Counted from the stretch's first letter, positions 1 to 8,448 are shown. The stretch is 64,000 nucleotides of DNA from Kitasatospora sp. MAP12-44 (GCF_029892095.1 NZ_JARZAE010000004.1:2170001-2234000), one strand, 5' to 3'. The notes: generated from the letters alone by a model not told the origin. Program-made: numbers and translations.

Positions 1-563
1 CGGTAGCCGTGGTCGGCCGCGAACTCGACCAGGTCGAGGATCTCGTCGTCGTTGACCCCGCGCACCGGGACGGCGTTGATCTTGACCGGCGCCAGGCCGG
101 CGGCCCGGGCGGCGGCCAGGCCCTCGAAGACGTCCCGGATCCGGTCACGACGGGTGATCTCGCGGTAGCGCTCGGGGCGCAGCGTGTCGAGGCTGACGTT
201 CACCCGGTGCAGCCCGGCCGCCTTGAGAGCAGCCGCGGTGCGGGCCAGGCCGATGCCGTTGGTGGTCAGTGAGAGCTCCACGCCGAGCGCGGTGAGCCGG
301 GCCACCAGCTCCGGCAGTCCGCGGCGCAGCAGCGGCTCGCCACCGGTCAGGCGGACCGAGGCGATGCCGAGGTCGCGCACCGCGATCCCGGCCAGCCGGA
401 CGATCTCGTCGTCGGTGAGCACCTCGGCCTTGGGGAGCCAGTTCAGGCCCTCGGCGGGCATGCAGTAGGTGCACCGCAGGTTGCAGCGGTCGGTCAGGGA
501 GATCCGCAGATCGGTGTGGACCCGGCCGAAGCGGTCGACCAACGGGGCAGGTGCGCTGTGCAT
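1..563 (-). CDS. moaA: GTP 3',8-cyclase MoaA (partial, C-terminus outside window)
   Basis: Radical SAM enzyme that makes the first pterin intermediate of molybdenum cofactor from GTP. Reading from ATG at 563, the protein shows the radical SAM cluster motif CNLRCTYCMP at about residues 27-36, followed by SVRLTGGEPLLR and the NVSLDTL strand, all standard for MoaA. About 187 codons lie in the window and the reading frame is still open at position 1, so the C-terminal auxiliary cluster region is not seen. It is divergent from a MobA/MocA-like nucleotidyltransferase at 694, which fits a molybdenum-enzyme context. The start is the first ATG before the conserved N-terminal VDRFGRVHTDLRISLTDRC segment. 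Confidence 0.95.
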   Translation of the reverse strand, partial: MHSAPAPLVDRFGRVHTDLRISLTDRCNLRCTYCMPAEGLNWLPKAEVLTDDEIVRLAGIAVRDLGIASVRLTGGEPLLRRGLPELVARLTALGVELSLTTNGIGLARTAAALKAAGLHRVNVSLDTLRPERYREITRRDRIRDVFEGLAAARAAGLAPVKINAVPVRGVNDDEILDLVEFAADHGY

Positions 564-693
564 AACTGCCAGTAGAAGCCGATCCGGCGGGAAGATCCAG
601 CGGCGGAAGGCCCGGGCTCCTTCCAAGGTCGGCGCACCACCGTTGTGGATTCATCCAAGCCGGTCGGCGGCTTGTGAGCGGCAGAATGCTGCC

Positions 694-1353
694 ATGGCCG
701 ACCCCTCGCCCTCGCCCTCGCCCTCGCCCCTGCCCTCACCCGCTCCCGCTGCCGCTGCCGCTGCCGCTGCCGTCGCCGGACTCGTGCTGGCGGCGGGCGG
801 TGGACGCCGACTGGGCGGTCGGCCGAAGGCGCTGCTGCCGTTCCGCGGCCGTCCGCTGGTCGAGCACGCCGTGGACGTGCTGCGCGAGGGCGGCTGCGGG
901 CCGCTGCTCGTGGTGCTCGGCGCCGCCCGCGAACAGGTGCTGGCCACCGCCGAGTTGGCCGGCTGCACCACGGTCGCCAACCCCGACTGGGCGGAGGGCA
1001 TGGGCGGTTCGCTGCGGGCCGGGCTGGCCGCGCTGCCGGCCGGCTGCTCGGCGGTGCTGGTCTCGCTGGTGGACACCCCGGGCGTCACCCCGGCCGCCGT
1101 CGCGCGCCTGCTGGCCGCCCATCGCGAGGGGGCCGCGCTGGCCGCCGCCGGGTACGACGGCAAGCGCGGGCACCCGGTGCTGATCGGCGCCGAGTACTTC
1201 GCCGAGGCGGCCGCCGGCGCGCGCGGCGACGCGGGTGCGCGGGCTCTGCTGGCCGCCCACCAGGACCGGCTGCGGCTGGTCGAGTGCGCCGATGTCGCGG
1301 TGCCCGACGATCTCGACACCCCGGCCGATCTCGACCGCTGGTCGGCGGGTTGA
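694..1353 (+). CDS. NTP transferase family protein (MobA/MocA-like molybdenum cofactor nucleotidyltransferase)
   Basis: 219 aa. After a low-complexity N-terminus of Ser-Pro and Ala repeats, the protein has the NTP-transferase signature LVLAAGGGRRLGGRPKALLP (the Lys contacts the nucleotide) and a DTPGVTP loop near residue 128, as in MocA/MobA-like enzymes that attach CMP or GMP to the molybdopterin cofactor. Whether it is CTP- or GTP-specific cannot be read from the sequence. It is divergent from moaA. ATG at 694 is the first start in frame after the intergenic region; longer in-frame starts would run through the moaA promoter. The hexanucleotide repeats coding the N-terminus are described separately. 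Confidence 0.85.
   Translation: MADPSPSPSPSPLPSPAPAAAAAAAAVAGLVLAAGGGRRLGGRPKALLPFRGRPLVEHAVDVLREGGCGPLLVVLGAAREQVLATAELAGCTTVANPDWAEGMGGSLRAGLAALPAGCSAVLVSLVDTPGVTPAAVARLLAAHREGAALAAAGYDGKRGHPVLIGAEYFAEAAAGARGDAGARALLAAHQDRLRLVECADVAVPDDLDTPADLDRWSAG
703..771 (+). repeat. CCCTCG and GCTGCC hexamer repeats in the N-terminus of the NTP transferase
   Basis: A run of near-perfect CCCTCG hexamers is followed by GCTGCC hexamers. They encode the Ser-Pro and poly-Ala stretches at about residues 4-26. Because the unit is 6 nt, length changes keep the reading frame. Confidence 0.75.
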
Positions 1354-1432
1354 CGATCCGCCAGAGGTCTGCCCAAAAGGGCGCTGCCCCTGAGAAACCC
1401 CTGATCATTCGTGCAATCGCCGCCATCGGGTG

Positions 1433-1444
1433 CCCCGATCGGGG
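1433..1444. promoter_or_regulatory. 12-bp perfect palindrome overlapping the translation start region
   Basis: CCCCGATCGGGG is a perfect palindrome directly upstream of the ATG at 1448 and contains the only Shine-Dalgarno-like GGGG. An overlapping repeat TCGGGTGCCCCGA starts a few bases earlier. It could be an operator or a hairpin that hides the ribosome site; no regulator is implied by the sequence. Confidence 0.4.
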
Positions 1445-1447
1445 AGC

Positions 1448-2380
1448 ATGGGAGACGACCCGCTCTCCACCGAACGGACGGTGCGCGCCTTGTCCGGACA
1501 CCCGCTGCCCGACGACTTCACCGGCCGTGGGCCGTACGAATCCGAGCCCGGAACGGAGGGGCCGGGGGCGGTCGGTGCCAACCGCCCGATCCGCTGCCCC
1601 GCCTGCCGCCGCGAGCACCTGTACGAGCCGCCGGCCCTCCCCTGCCCCTGCGGCGCCTCGCTGAAGGTGCCGCTGCTGCGCGGCGGGGTGCCCGTCCAGG
1701 TCCGGTTCCGCTCCTGGGAGGACTCCTGGCTGAGCATGCGCTGCCCGCACTGCGGCCGGTCCGACCAGTGGCCGCAGCCGGAGTTCACCTGCAACTGCGG
1801 GGCGACGGTGCGGCTGCCCGTGGATCGCGCGCCGCGCACCGGCACCTCCGGGCCGCAGGGGGCGCGCCCGTACGGCACGCGCCCGCATGTCGGCTCGCCC
1901 GCCCCGCTGTACGCGGCCGAGCCGCCCGCCGCCCGACCGCCGCACCCCGGGGCCGACCGTGCCACCCCGCAGGGCGGTCGCCGGCAGAACCGCCCGCCGT
2001 TCCGCCCGCAGCCGCTGCACACCTCGCAGGACGCGGTGCTCACCACGGCCCGCTACCTGGAGTGGCTGGGCTTCGAGGAGTTGGAGCTCTCCGAGGCCGA
2101 GGAGCGCGAGGCGGTGACCCTGCTGGGCGACCGGCTGGTGGCCCAGGTGGACACCTGGTCCGAGCCGGCCGACGTCCGGGTCGTCGAGTGCCTGTGGCTG
2201 CAGACGCTGCACGCCGAGGAGATGGCCGCGGCGATGTTCACCATGGCGGGCTACTCCCATCAGGCCACCGTCCGCGGTGAGCAGTTGCTGGTGGCCCTCT
2301 TCACGCTGGATCAGTCCGGTCTGCCCCAGCCGGCCAACGGCGCCGCGGAGGCCCTGCTGGAAACCGGCTGGACCTCCTGA
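1448..2380 (+). CDS. Zinc-ribbon hypothetical protein
   Basis: 310 aa, not recognised as a named family. Three CxxC-type pairs are visible: IRCPACRREH (about residue 48), PCPCGASLKV (about 64) and MRCPHCGRSDQ with FTCNCGATV (about 99-118), which suggests two zinc ribbons in the N-terminal third. The middle is Pro/Arg-rich and likely disordered. The C-terminal 130 residues are acidic and helical, starting at LTTARYLEWLGFEELELSEAEE. No signal peptide or membrane segment. The start is uncertain: ATG at 1448 has its GGGGAG too close (1 nt), while a GTG at 1430 is in frame. Likely cytoplasmic and possibly nucleic-acid or protein binding, but that is inference. Confidence 0.75.
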   Translation: MGDDPLSTERTVRALSGHPLPDDFTGRGPYESEPGTEGPGAVGANRPIRCPACRREHLYEPPALPCPCGASLKVPLLRGGVPVQVRFRSWEDSWLSMRCPHCGRSDQWPQPEFTCNCGATVRLPVDRAPRTGTSGPQGARPYGTRPHVGSPAPLYAAEPPAARPPHPGADRATPQGGRRQNRPPFRPQPLHTSQDAVLTTARYLEWLGFEELELSEAEEREAVTLLGDRLVAQVDTWSEPADVRVVECLWLQTLHAEEMAAAMFTMAGYSHQATVRGEQLLVALFTLDQSGLPQPANGAAEALLETGWTS

Positions 2381-2587
2381 CCCTCCCGACTCTCCCGACC
2401 GCTCCGACCCGCCAACCCCTCCCGAACCTGCTGAATCCCCCGTCACTCCCTCCTCCACCTCAGCTCACTCCGGCCTGCGCGGAGCAGAAATACGTCACGC
2501 TCGTGATCTGGTGCACAAGCTCGCCCCCGTGTTGAATTGCGGCCACGGCAGCCATGGCCGCTGGGCATCGCACACAAGGAGGTGGCG

Positions 2588-3538
2588 TTGTCGGAGCACG
2601 GAACGGCCCCGCTGAGCGGGGGGAAACCGGGCCGGCGGGGGAGCGCCGACCGCGGGCGCGGCGGCCCACCGGGCGTGCCGCCACACGGTGGGGGGTTGCA
2701 TCCGGGCACCGTCGGCCACTTCGACGAGATCACCAGCGGGACGGTCTGGCGGCTGCGCTCGCGCGCCTGCTGGCAGGAGGCCGCCGAACTGCTCTTACCC
2801 GCCGCCGAGCACAACCCTCGGGCCGCCCTCTGCCGGGCCGAACTCCTCATCGAGCAATGCCTGTTCACCGCCGACCACTGGGAGGCCGCGGAGACCGCGC
2901 TGCGACTGGCCGAGGCCGGCGTGACCAGCACCGAGCAGCGCGCGGGGGCCTCCTGCGCCCGGGGCTTCCTGGCCTATCTGGGCAGTGTGCTCGGCCCGCG
3001 CGACCGGCTGGACGAGGCGCAGGCCGCGCTCGGCCGGACCTCCGCCCTGCTCCCACCGCAGGCCGCCGGGCGACCACTGCTGGACTTCCGCCGCGGGCTG
3101 GTCGCGGAGAACCTGCTGCGCGACCAGACGGCCGCCTGGATCGCCTACCGCCGGTCCCACGAGGGCGCGTTGGCCTGCGGCGACACCCTGCTCTCGTCCT
3201 ACACCTGGCGGCACCTGGCCGCACTGGCGCTGGCCGGCGGGGACCGGGTGCGGGCCAGGGAGGGCTTCGACCACTCGCTGCGGCTGCGGGAGGAGCTGGG
3301 GTTCACGGTGGGGGTGGCGCCGGCCCTGGCCGCGCTGGCCGAGGTCTCCGAACCCGAGGAGGCGGCGCGGCTGCGGGCCGAGGCGGGGCGGCTGGTGCAG
3401 GCGCTGGGCGGTGTGCCGGTCTGGCTGGTCGGCCGGCTCGGCGAGGCGGCGCCGACCGGCGGCCCGCCCGGTGCGCCACGCGGCGCTCCGCCGAGCGCCC
3501 GCCCCGGCGTCCCGTCGGTTCCGAACCCAGGGCGGTAG
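2588..3538 (+). CDS. TPR-like helical-repeat protein with a TTA codon
   Basis: 316 aa, all-helical and Ala/Leu/Arg-rich, with repeats such as AALCRAELLIEQCLFTADHWEAA and LAALALAGGDRVRAREGFDH spaced like tetratricopeptide helices (about residues 50-270). The N-terminal 45 residues and C-terminal 30 residues are Gly/Pro-rich linkers. No membrane segment or catalytic motif is visible, so a scaffolding or regulatory role is only an inference. TTG at 2588 is preferred because AAGGAGGT lies at 2576-2583, five or so bases upstream; a GTG at 2582 falls inside that site. Codon 70 (2795-2797) is TTA, which in Streptomyces requires the bldA tRNA. Confidence 0.75.
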   Translation: MSEHGTAPLSGGKPGRRGSADRGRGGPPGVPPHGGGLHPGTVGHFDEITSGTVWRLRSRACWQEAAELLLPAAEHNPRAALCRAELLIEQCLFTADHWEAAETALRLAEAGVTSTEQRAGASCARGFLAYLGSVLGPRDRLDEAQAALGRTSALLPPQAAGRPLLDFRRGLVAENLLRDQTAAWIAYRRSHEGALACGDTLLSSYTWRHLAALALAGGDRVRAREGFDHSLRLREELGFTVGVAPALAALAEVSEPEEAARLRAEAGRLVQALGGVPVWLVGRLGEAAPTGGPPGAPRGAPPSARPGVPSVPNPGR

Positions 3539-3565
3539 GACGATAACACCATCAGCGTGACAGGA

Positions 3566-3598
3566 CGTCAGATACCCACCTACTCGCGGTATTTGACG
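3566..3598. promoter_or_regulatory. 11-bp inverted repeat upstream of the DUF2637 gene
   Basis: Arms CGTCAGATACC (3566-3576) and GGTATTTGACG (3588-3598) are complementary with one mismatch and an 11-bp spacer. The site lies about 100 bp before the start at 3694, where an operator would be expected. It is AT-richer than its surroundings. No U-run follows, so a terminator is less likely. Confidence 0.4.
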
Positions 3599-3693
3599 CC
3601 AAAGCAGTCATACGCCCGTCCTGAGTCAGCCATGATGGACGCCCATGGTGGCCACCGTCATCACGACTACGGAGAGCGAGGCTGGTTCGGGAC

Positions 3694-4704
3694 ATGAGAC
3701 TGTCGGACATACCGCTGGGCTGGGCCATCGCGGGCGTTGTCGCGCTCGTCCTGCTCGCCGTCCTGGTGACCTTCCTGCGCACCCGGGGGGCGGCCACCGC
3801 CCGCGGCGCGGACTCCTGGGAGCGGACCGAGGAGCGCCGGCGCCGTACCGAGTCGCTCTACGGCGCGGCCTCCTACCTGCTGCTGTTCTGCTGCGCCGCC
3901 GTCGCCGCCGCGCTCTCCTTCCACGGCCTGGTCGGCTTCGGGGTGCAGAACCTCGGCCTCTCCGGCGGCTGGGAGTACCTGGTCCCGTTCGGGCTGGACG
4001 GCGCGGCGATGTTCTGCTCGGTGCTGGCCGTCCGGGAGGCCAGCCACGGTGACGCCGCGCTCGGCTCACGGCTGCTGGTCTGGGTCTTCGCCGGGGCCTC
4101 CGCGTGGTTCAACTGGGTCCACGCACCAAGGGGGTTCGGGCACGCCGGCTCCCCGCAGTTCTTCGCGGGGATGTCGCTCTCGGCCGCCGTCCTGTTCGAC
4201 CGGGCGCTCAAGCAGACCCGCCGGGCGGCCCTGCGCGAACAGGGCCTGGTCGCCAGGCCGCTGCCGCAGATCCGGATCGTCCGCTGGCTGCGCGCACCGG
4301 TCGAGACGTACGCGGCCTGGTCGCTGATGCTGCTCGAAGGCGTCCGCAGCCTGGACGAGGCGGTCGAGGAGGTGCGCGACACCAAGCGCGAGGCGGTGGC
4401 CACCCGCGAACGCCAGCGGCTGGCCAGCCGGCGCGAGCGGGCCGAGATCCGGGCGATCAGCCGCCAGCACGGCGGTTGGGGCCGGTCGCGGGCGGCCGCC
4501 GCAACCGGCCGTCAGCTGGAGCCGGGCAGTGCGGAGCCCGCGATACCCCCCGGTCCGCTCGCCGAGTCCGCGGCGCCGCCCGGGCTGCCCGCCCGGACCG
4601 CGCCGCGGGCGATCGACCTGACCACCGACGACACGACCATGACGCTGCCCAGGCTTGACTCCCTGGAGCAGAAGCTCAAGGACCTGGAGAACCAGTTCAG
4701 CTGA
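3694..4704 (+). CDS. DUF2637 domain membrane protein
   Basis: 336 aa. An N-terminal transmembrane segment (about residues 8-27) is followed by further hydrophobic segments near residues 60-80, 88-115, 125-145 and 150-170, matching the DUF2637 family of actinomycete membrane proteins, relatives of which occur on conjugative plasmids as Spd proteins. The C-terminal 150 residues are soluble: an Arg/Glu-rich helix (EEVRDTKREAVATRERQR), a Pro-rich linker and a final coiled-coil-like LDSLEQKLKDLENQF. Nothing plasmid-like surrounds it, so a chromosomal housekeeping role is more likely. It converges on the SpoIIE-type gene, with a shared stem-loop between them. ATG at 3694 precedes the first membrane helix. 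Confidence 0.85.
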   Translation: MRLSDIPLGWAIAGVVALVLLAVLVTFLRTRGAATARGADSWERTEERRRRTESLYGAASYLLLFCCAAVAAALSFHGLVGFGVQNLGLSGGWEYLVPFGLDGAAMFCSVLAVREASHGDAALGSRLLVWVFAGASAWFNWVHAPRGFGHAGSPQFFAGMSLSAAVLFDRALKQTRRAALREQGLVARPLPQIRIVRWLRAPVETYAAWSLMLLEGVRSLDEAVEEVRDTKREAVATRERQRLASRRERAEIRAISRQHGGWGRSRAAAATGRQLEPGSAEPAIPPGPLAESAAPPGLPARTAPRAIDLTTDDTTMTLPRLDSLEQKLKDLENQFS

Positions 4705-4746
4705 GCCGCAGTGCAGGGGGGTCGGCCCACCCCTGCACTCCGCTCA
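4701..4746. terminator. Bidirectional stem-loop between convergent genes
   Basis: Inner arms AGTGCAGGGG (4710-4719) and CCCCTGCACT (4730-4739) are perfectly complementary. Outer arms CTGAGC (4701-4706) and GCTCAG (4741-4746) extend the stem and include the stop codons of both converging genes. Confidence 0.75.
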
Positions 4747-6957
4747 GACCTCGGCCGTCAGCTCGAACCACATCCGCTTGCCGGACCCGCGCGGCTCCAC
4801 GCCCCAGGCGTCGGCCAGCGCCTCGACCAGCATCAGCCCGCGGCCGGAGGACGCCTGCTCGCCCGGGGTGCGGCGCTGCGGCCAGAGGTCCGACTCGTCC
4901 TCCACCTCGATCCGCAGCCGGGGCTCGCGGCCGTCCTCGCGGTAGAGCCGCGCGGTGAACATCGCGTCCCGGTCGGTGTGCCGGATCGCATTGGTGACCA
5001 GCTCGGAGGCGAGCAGCTCGGCGGTGTCGATCAGCTCCGCCACGCCCCAGCGGCGCAGCGCATCGCGCAGCTCGCCGCGCAGCTCGGAGACCCGGGCCAG
5101 GTCGGCCTGGCCGATCCGGCGGCGCAGCTGCTGGGCGGCCAACCCGCCCTCCGGGCCGTCCCAGCGCAGCAGCAGCAGCGCTATGTCGTCCTCGCGCTCC
5201 GAGGCGTCGGCGGCCAGCGAGGCGATCGTGTCGGCCAGGTCCTCCAACGGGTCGGGGCTGCCCGCGCGGCGCGGCGCGAGCTCCCCGCTGACCGCGTCGC
5301 ACAGCCGCGCCATGCCGGTGTCCAGGTCCATCGTGCGGGACTCCACCAGGCCGTCCGTGCAGAGCACCACGGTCTCGCCGGGATCGAGGCTGAACCGGGT
5401 GACCTGGTACTCCTGGTCCGGCGAGACGCCCAGCGGTAGCCCGCCGACCACCGTCTGCACGGTGCTGCTGCCGTCGGCCCGGCGCACCACCGGCTCCAGG
5501 TGACCGGCCCGCACCGCGTAGACCACGCCGTAGTCGACGTTCACCTCGGCGTAGGTGCAGGTGGCGAAGTGGTCGGTGTCCAGGTCGGCCAGGAAGCGCG
5601 AGGCCCGGGCCATCACGGCGGCCGGCGGGTGGCCCTCGGCCGCGTAGGCGCGCAGCGCGATCCGCAGCTGGCCCATGATCCCGGCCGCGTGCACATCGTG
5701 CCCCTGGACGTCGCCGATCACCAGCCCGACGTGCCCGCCGGGCAGCGGGACGACGTCGTACCAGTCGCCGCCGATCTGCAGCCCCGAGCCGGCCGGCAGA
5801 TACCGCACCGCGGTGCTCACCCCGGGCACCGCCGGGACGGTGCGCGGCAGCATCACCCGCTGCAGGCCGGCCGCCAGCTCGTGCTCGGCGTCGTGCAGTC
5901 GGGCCCTGGCCAGCGACTGGGCGACCAGGCCGCCCAGGGTGGAGAGCAGCGTGCGCTCGTCGGCGTCCAGCGAGCGCGAGTCGTCGAAGCTGACCATGCA
6001 GACGCCCGAGGCCCGTCCGCTGGCGACCAGCGGCAGGAAGACCCAGGCGCCGCGGCCGGTCTCGGCCGCCCGCGGCCAGGCCAGCGGGTAGCGCTCCTGG
6101 TACTCGGCGCGGCTGGCCAGGAAGACCGGGACCCGGTTGCGGATCGCCTCGGCGGCCGGGTGGTGCGGATTGATCGGGGAGCGGTCGAAGCCGGTCATGT
6201 CCTCCTGGCGGTAGCCGCTGGCGCCCAGGATCTTTAGCCGGCCGGTCTCCAGCGAGGCCAGCACCAGGCCGTCCGGCGGCAGGCCGGGCAGCGGCAGCTC
6301 GGTGAAGACCCGGGCCACGTCACGCACGGTGACGGCCTCGGAGAGCGCCCGGGCGGCCTCCTTGATGAAGCGCGAGCGCTCCTCGCGCAGCGCGGCCTGC
6401 CGGCCCGCGTCGGCGCGCTTGTGCAGTTCGGCGGTGGCGTCCCAGACGAAGCCGACCATCCGGGACGGCCGCCCGAAGGCGTCGGCCAGCACCCGGCCGC
6501 GGAACCGCACCGCGTGCAGCTCACCGCCGGGCAGCAGTGTGCGGTAGTAGGCGCCGCACTGGCCCAGCTCGGCCACCGCGCGTTCGATCCGGCGGCGCAC
6601 CACCGGGGCGTCCTCGGGGTGCAGCAGCGCCAGGAAGCCGGCCGAGGTGCGGTCGAAGCCGCTGCCGCCGGTCAGGCCCAGGATCGTGCAGGCCCGCTGG
6701 TCGCCCTCGACCAGGTCGCGGCGGATGTCCCAGTCGAACGAGCCGATGCCGTTGGCGGCCATCGCGGGTTCGAGCCAGTCGGGGGTGGACTCGCCGCTGC
6801 GGGTGGGCAGGCCCTGGGCCGGTGGGACGGGCGCCGCGGCGCCGATCCGGCCCATCGGCACGCCTGGGCCGCGCCGGCCTGGCCGGCGGGCGCCCTGCGC
6901 GGGCGGAGCGGGCGGTGCGGCCGTGGTGGGCCCCTGGGGATCGGGCTCAGTCGCCAT
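4744..6957 (-). CDS. PAS-GAF-SpoIIE (PP2C) phosphatase with C-terminal HATPase domain
   Basis: 737 aa soluble regulator. Order: Pro-rich N-terminus, PAS-like domain (about 60-175), GAF-like domain (about 205-365), PP2C/SpoIIE phosphatase (about 385-590; metal-binding GGDWYD, GDVQGHD, CTDGLVE and EREDDIAL), then an RsbW-like HATPase (about 610-735; ELVTNAIRHT N-box and SGRGLMLVEALADAWG G-box). Such proteins dephosphorylate anti-anti-sigma factors and/or bind sigma or antagonist partners, so this is probably a switch in partner-switching signalling. The ATG at 6957 has GGAGAG just upstream; a longer reading to 7038 adds a sequence with no domain. It is followed upstream by a second, stand-alone HATPase gene. 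Confidence 0.9.
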   Translation of the reverse strand: MATEPDPQGPTTAAPPAPPAQGARRPGRRGPGVPMGRIGAAAPVPPAQGLPTRSGESTPDWLEPAMAANGIGSFDWDIRRDLVEGDQRACTILGLTGGSGFDRTSAGFLALLHPEDAPVVRRRIERAVAELGQCGAYYRTLLPGGELHAVRFRGRVLADAFGRPSRMVGFVWDATAELHKRADAGRQAALREERSRFIKEAARALSEAVTVRDVARVFTELPLPGLPPDGLVLASLETGRLKILGASGYRQEDMTGFDRSPINPHHPAAEAIRNRVPVFLASRAEYQERYPLAWPRAAETGRGAWVFLPLVASGRASGVCMVSFDDSRSLDADERTLLSTLGGLVAQSLARARLHDAEHELAAGLQRVMLPRTVPAVPGVSTAVRYLPAGSGLQIGGDWYDVVPLPGGHVGLVIGDVQGHDVHAAGIMGQLRIALRAYAAEGHPPAAVMARASRFLADLDTDHFATCTYAEVNVDYGVVYAVRAGHLEPVVRRADGSSTVQTVVGGLPLGVSPDQEYQVTRFSLDPGETVVLCTDGLVESRTMDLDTGMARLCDAVSGELAPRRAGSPDPLEDLADTIASLAADASEREDDIALLLLRWDGPEGGLAAQQLRRRIGQADLARVSELRGELRDALRRWGVAELIDTAELLASELVTNAIRHTDRDAMFTARLYREDGREPRLRIEVEDESDLWPQRRTPGEQASSGRGLMLVEALADAWGVEPRGSGKRMWFELTAEV

Positions 6958-7122
6958 GGCTCTCCTGCCGGTCCCGAACGGTCGGTGGGTGTGCTTCCTC
7001 GGACCGATCCTCGGGTGGGAGGCGCCAGGTCCGGACACACATTCTCACTATCCTGTCGAATGTTCGGCAAAGCGGCAATGCCGCCCGGTCCCCGGCGGCC
7101 GCGGTGAGAGCTCTGGCCGCCG

Positions 7123-7578
7123 CTACGGCAGGGTGAGCTCGAACCAGGTGATCTTCCCGTGACCGCGCAGCTGGACGCCCCAGGCATCGGCCAGCGCCTC
7201 GACCAGCAGCAACCCCCGACCCGAGGTCGCGTCCTCGGCGGGCCCGGCGCCCTGGCCGGCCCCGCGCGGTCGCGGCAGCTGCACGCTGTGGTCGCCGATC
7301 TCCACCCGCAGGCGTCGCCCACCGTCGATCGGCACGTCCAACAGCACGTCGATTCGCGCGCCGTAAGAGGTGTGCAGCAGCGCGTTGGTGACCAGCTCGG
7401 AGAGCAACAGCTCAGCGGTGTCGGCCAGTTCGGGGACCCCCCAGCGGCCGAGCGCGGCCCGCAGCCGGCAGCGCAGCGGCGCGATCTGGCCGAGCTCAGC
7501 CGACGCCAGCGCGGCATGCAGCCGGCGTCCCCCCTCGATCCTGAACGCACCTTCAGGGAAGCGTGCTTGACTGTCCAT
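7123..7578 (-). CDS. ATP-binding protein, RsbW-like anti-sigma type HATPase
   Basis: 151 aa, a single HATPase_c domain with N-box ELVTNALLHT (about residue 65) and G-box SGRGLLLVEALADAWGV (about 120). The G-box is nearly identical to that of the neighbouring SpoIIE-HATPase protein, which suggests a duplicated module or shared partner. Streptomyces genomes carry many such small kinases/anti-sigma factors; the partner cannot be deduced. The start at 7578 (MDSQARF) is chosen because the preceding in-frame residues are low-complexity Gly/Arg; the ribosome site is weak. The same strand carries a carbonic anhydrase gene upstream, ending at 7723. Confidence 0.85.
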   Translation of the reverse strand: MDSQARFPEGAFRIEGGRRLHAALASAELGQIAPLRCRLRAALGRWGVPELADTAELLLSELVTNALLHTSYGARIDVLLDVPIDGGRRLRVEIGDHSVQLPRPRGAGQGAGPAEDATSGRGLLLVEALADAWGVQLRGHGKITWFELTLP

Positions 7579-7722
7579 CAGATTCGGACCCCCGCCCTCC
7601 GCCGGCCCGCCACCCGCAGTCCCCCCGCAGCGCGCTGGCCGTTGCCCCCTATCGTGGGACCCGCTTGCCCGAACCCGCAACAGTGCCGCGGAATCGGCGG
7701 GGCTGGTGGGCCCGGCGATCCC

Positions 7723-8448
7723 TCAGCCGGCGAAACCCACCGTCCCGGTGTCCAGCGAGTAGTACGCCCCGCACACCAGCAGCCGCCCCTCCCCCACCAG
7801 CGGCGCGAGCAGCCGGTCGGCCCGCAGCTGCTCCACCACCTGCCGGGTCTGCTCGCGGACCACGGCCTCCACCAGCCCGCCCGGCGCGGCCTCGGACGCC
7901 GCCACCTCGGACGCCACCGCCTCGTACGGCGCGCGCAGGTCCTGCGCCACGTCGGCGAGGTGCCCCGGCAGCGGCTCACCGGCCTCGAAGGCCCGGACGG
8001 CGGCGGTCACCGCCCCGCAGCGCTGGTGGCCGAGGACCACCAGCAGCGGGGTGGCCAGCTCGGCCGGGCCGTACTCCAGGCTGCCGGTGACCAGCCGGTC
8101 CAGCGTGTGCGCGGCGGTGCGGACCACCAGCAGGTCGCCGAGGCCCTGGTCGAAGACCAGCTCGGGCGGGACGCGGGAGTCGATGCAGGAGAAGACCACG
8201 GCGAACGGGGCCTGCCCGTCGGCCAGGTCCTGGCGGCGCGGCAGCGAGGCGTCGGGGTGGCGGGCGCGATTGGCCACCCAGTTGTCGTTGCCGTCGCGCA
8301 ACCGCCGCAGCGCCTCGGCGGCGCTGCCCGGTCGCCCGACGCCCGCCGCCCGCGCAGCCGGCAGGTCACCGGCCCGGGCCCCGGGCAGCACCCCCAGCGC
8401 TCCCGCACCCAGCACCGCACGCCCCAGCACCGCACGCCGGCTCACCAT
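7723..8448 (-). CDS. Beta-class carbonic anhydrase, Tat-exported
   Basis: 241 aa. The N-terminus SRRAVLGRAVLGAGALG is a twin-arginine signal, so the enzyme is probably secreted or membrane-tethered. Zinc ligands of beta carbonic anhydrases are visible: Cys and Asp-Arg in FSCIDSRVPPE (about residue 87) and His/Cys in LGHQRCGAV (about 142). It interconverts CO2 and bicarbonate. The ATG at 8448 is preceded by TAGGAG. It is divergent from the urease genes, which release ammonia and carbamate/CO2, so a functional link is plausible but unproven. Confidence 0.92.
   Translation of the reverse strand: MVSRRAVLGRAVLGAGALGVLPGARAGDLPAARAAGVGRPGSAAEALRRLRDGNDNWVANRARHPDASLPRRQDLADGQAPFAVVFSCIDSRVPPELVFDQGLGDLLVVRTAAHTLDRLVTGSLEYGPAELATPLLVVLGHQRCGAVTAAVRAFEAGEPLPGHLADVAQDLRAPYEAVASEVAASEAAPGGLVEAVVREQTRQVVEQLRADRLLAPLVGEGRLLVCGAYYSLDTGTVGFAG

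Noticed and set aside
1085..2458. 457-codon open frame on the minus strand
   Set aside because: Shadow of the NTP transferase and zinc-ribbon genes; Gly/Arg-rich translation with no domain.
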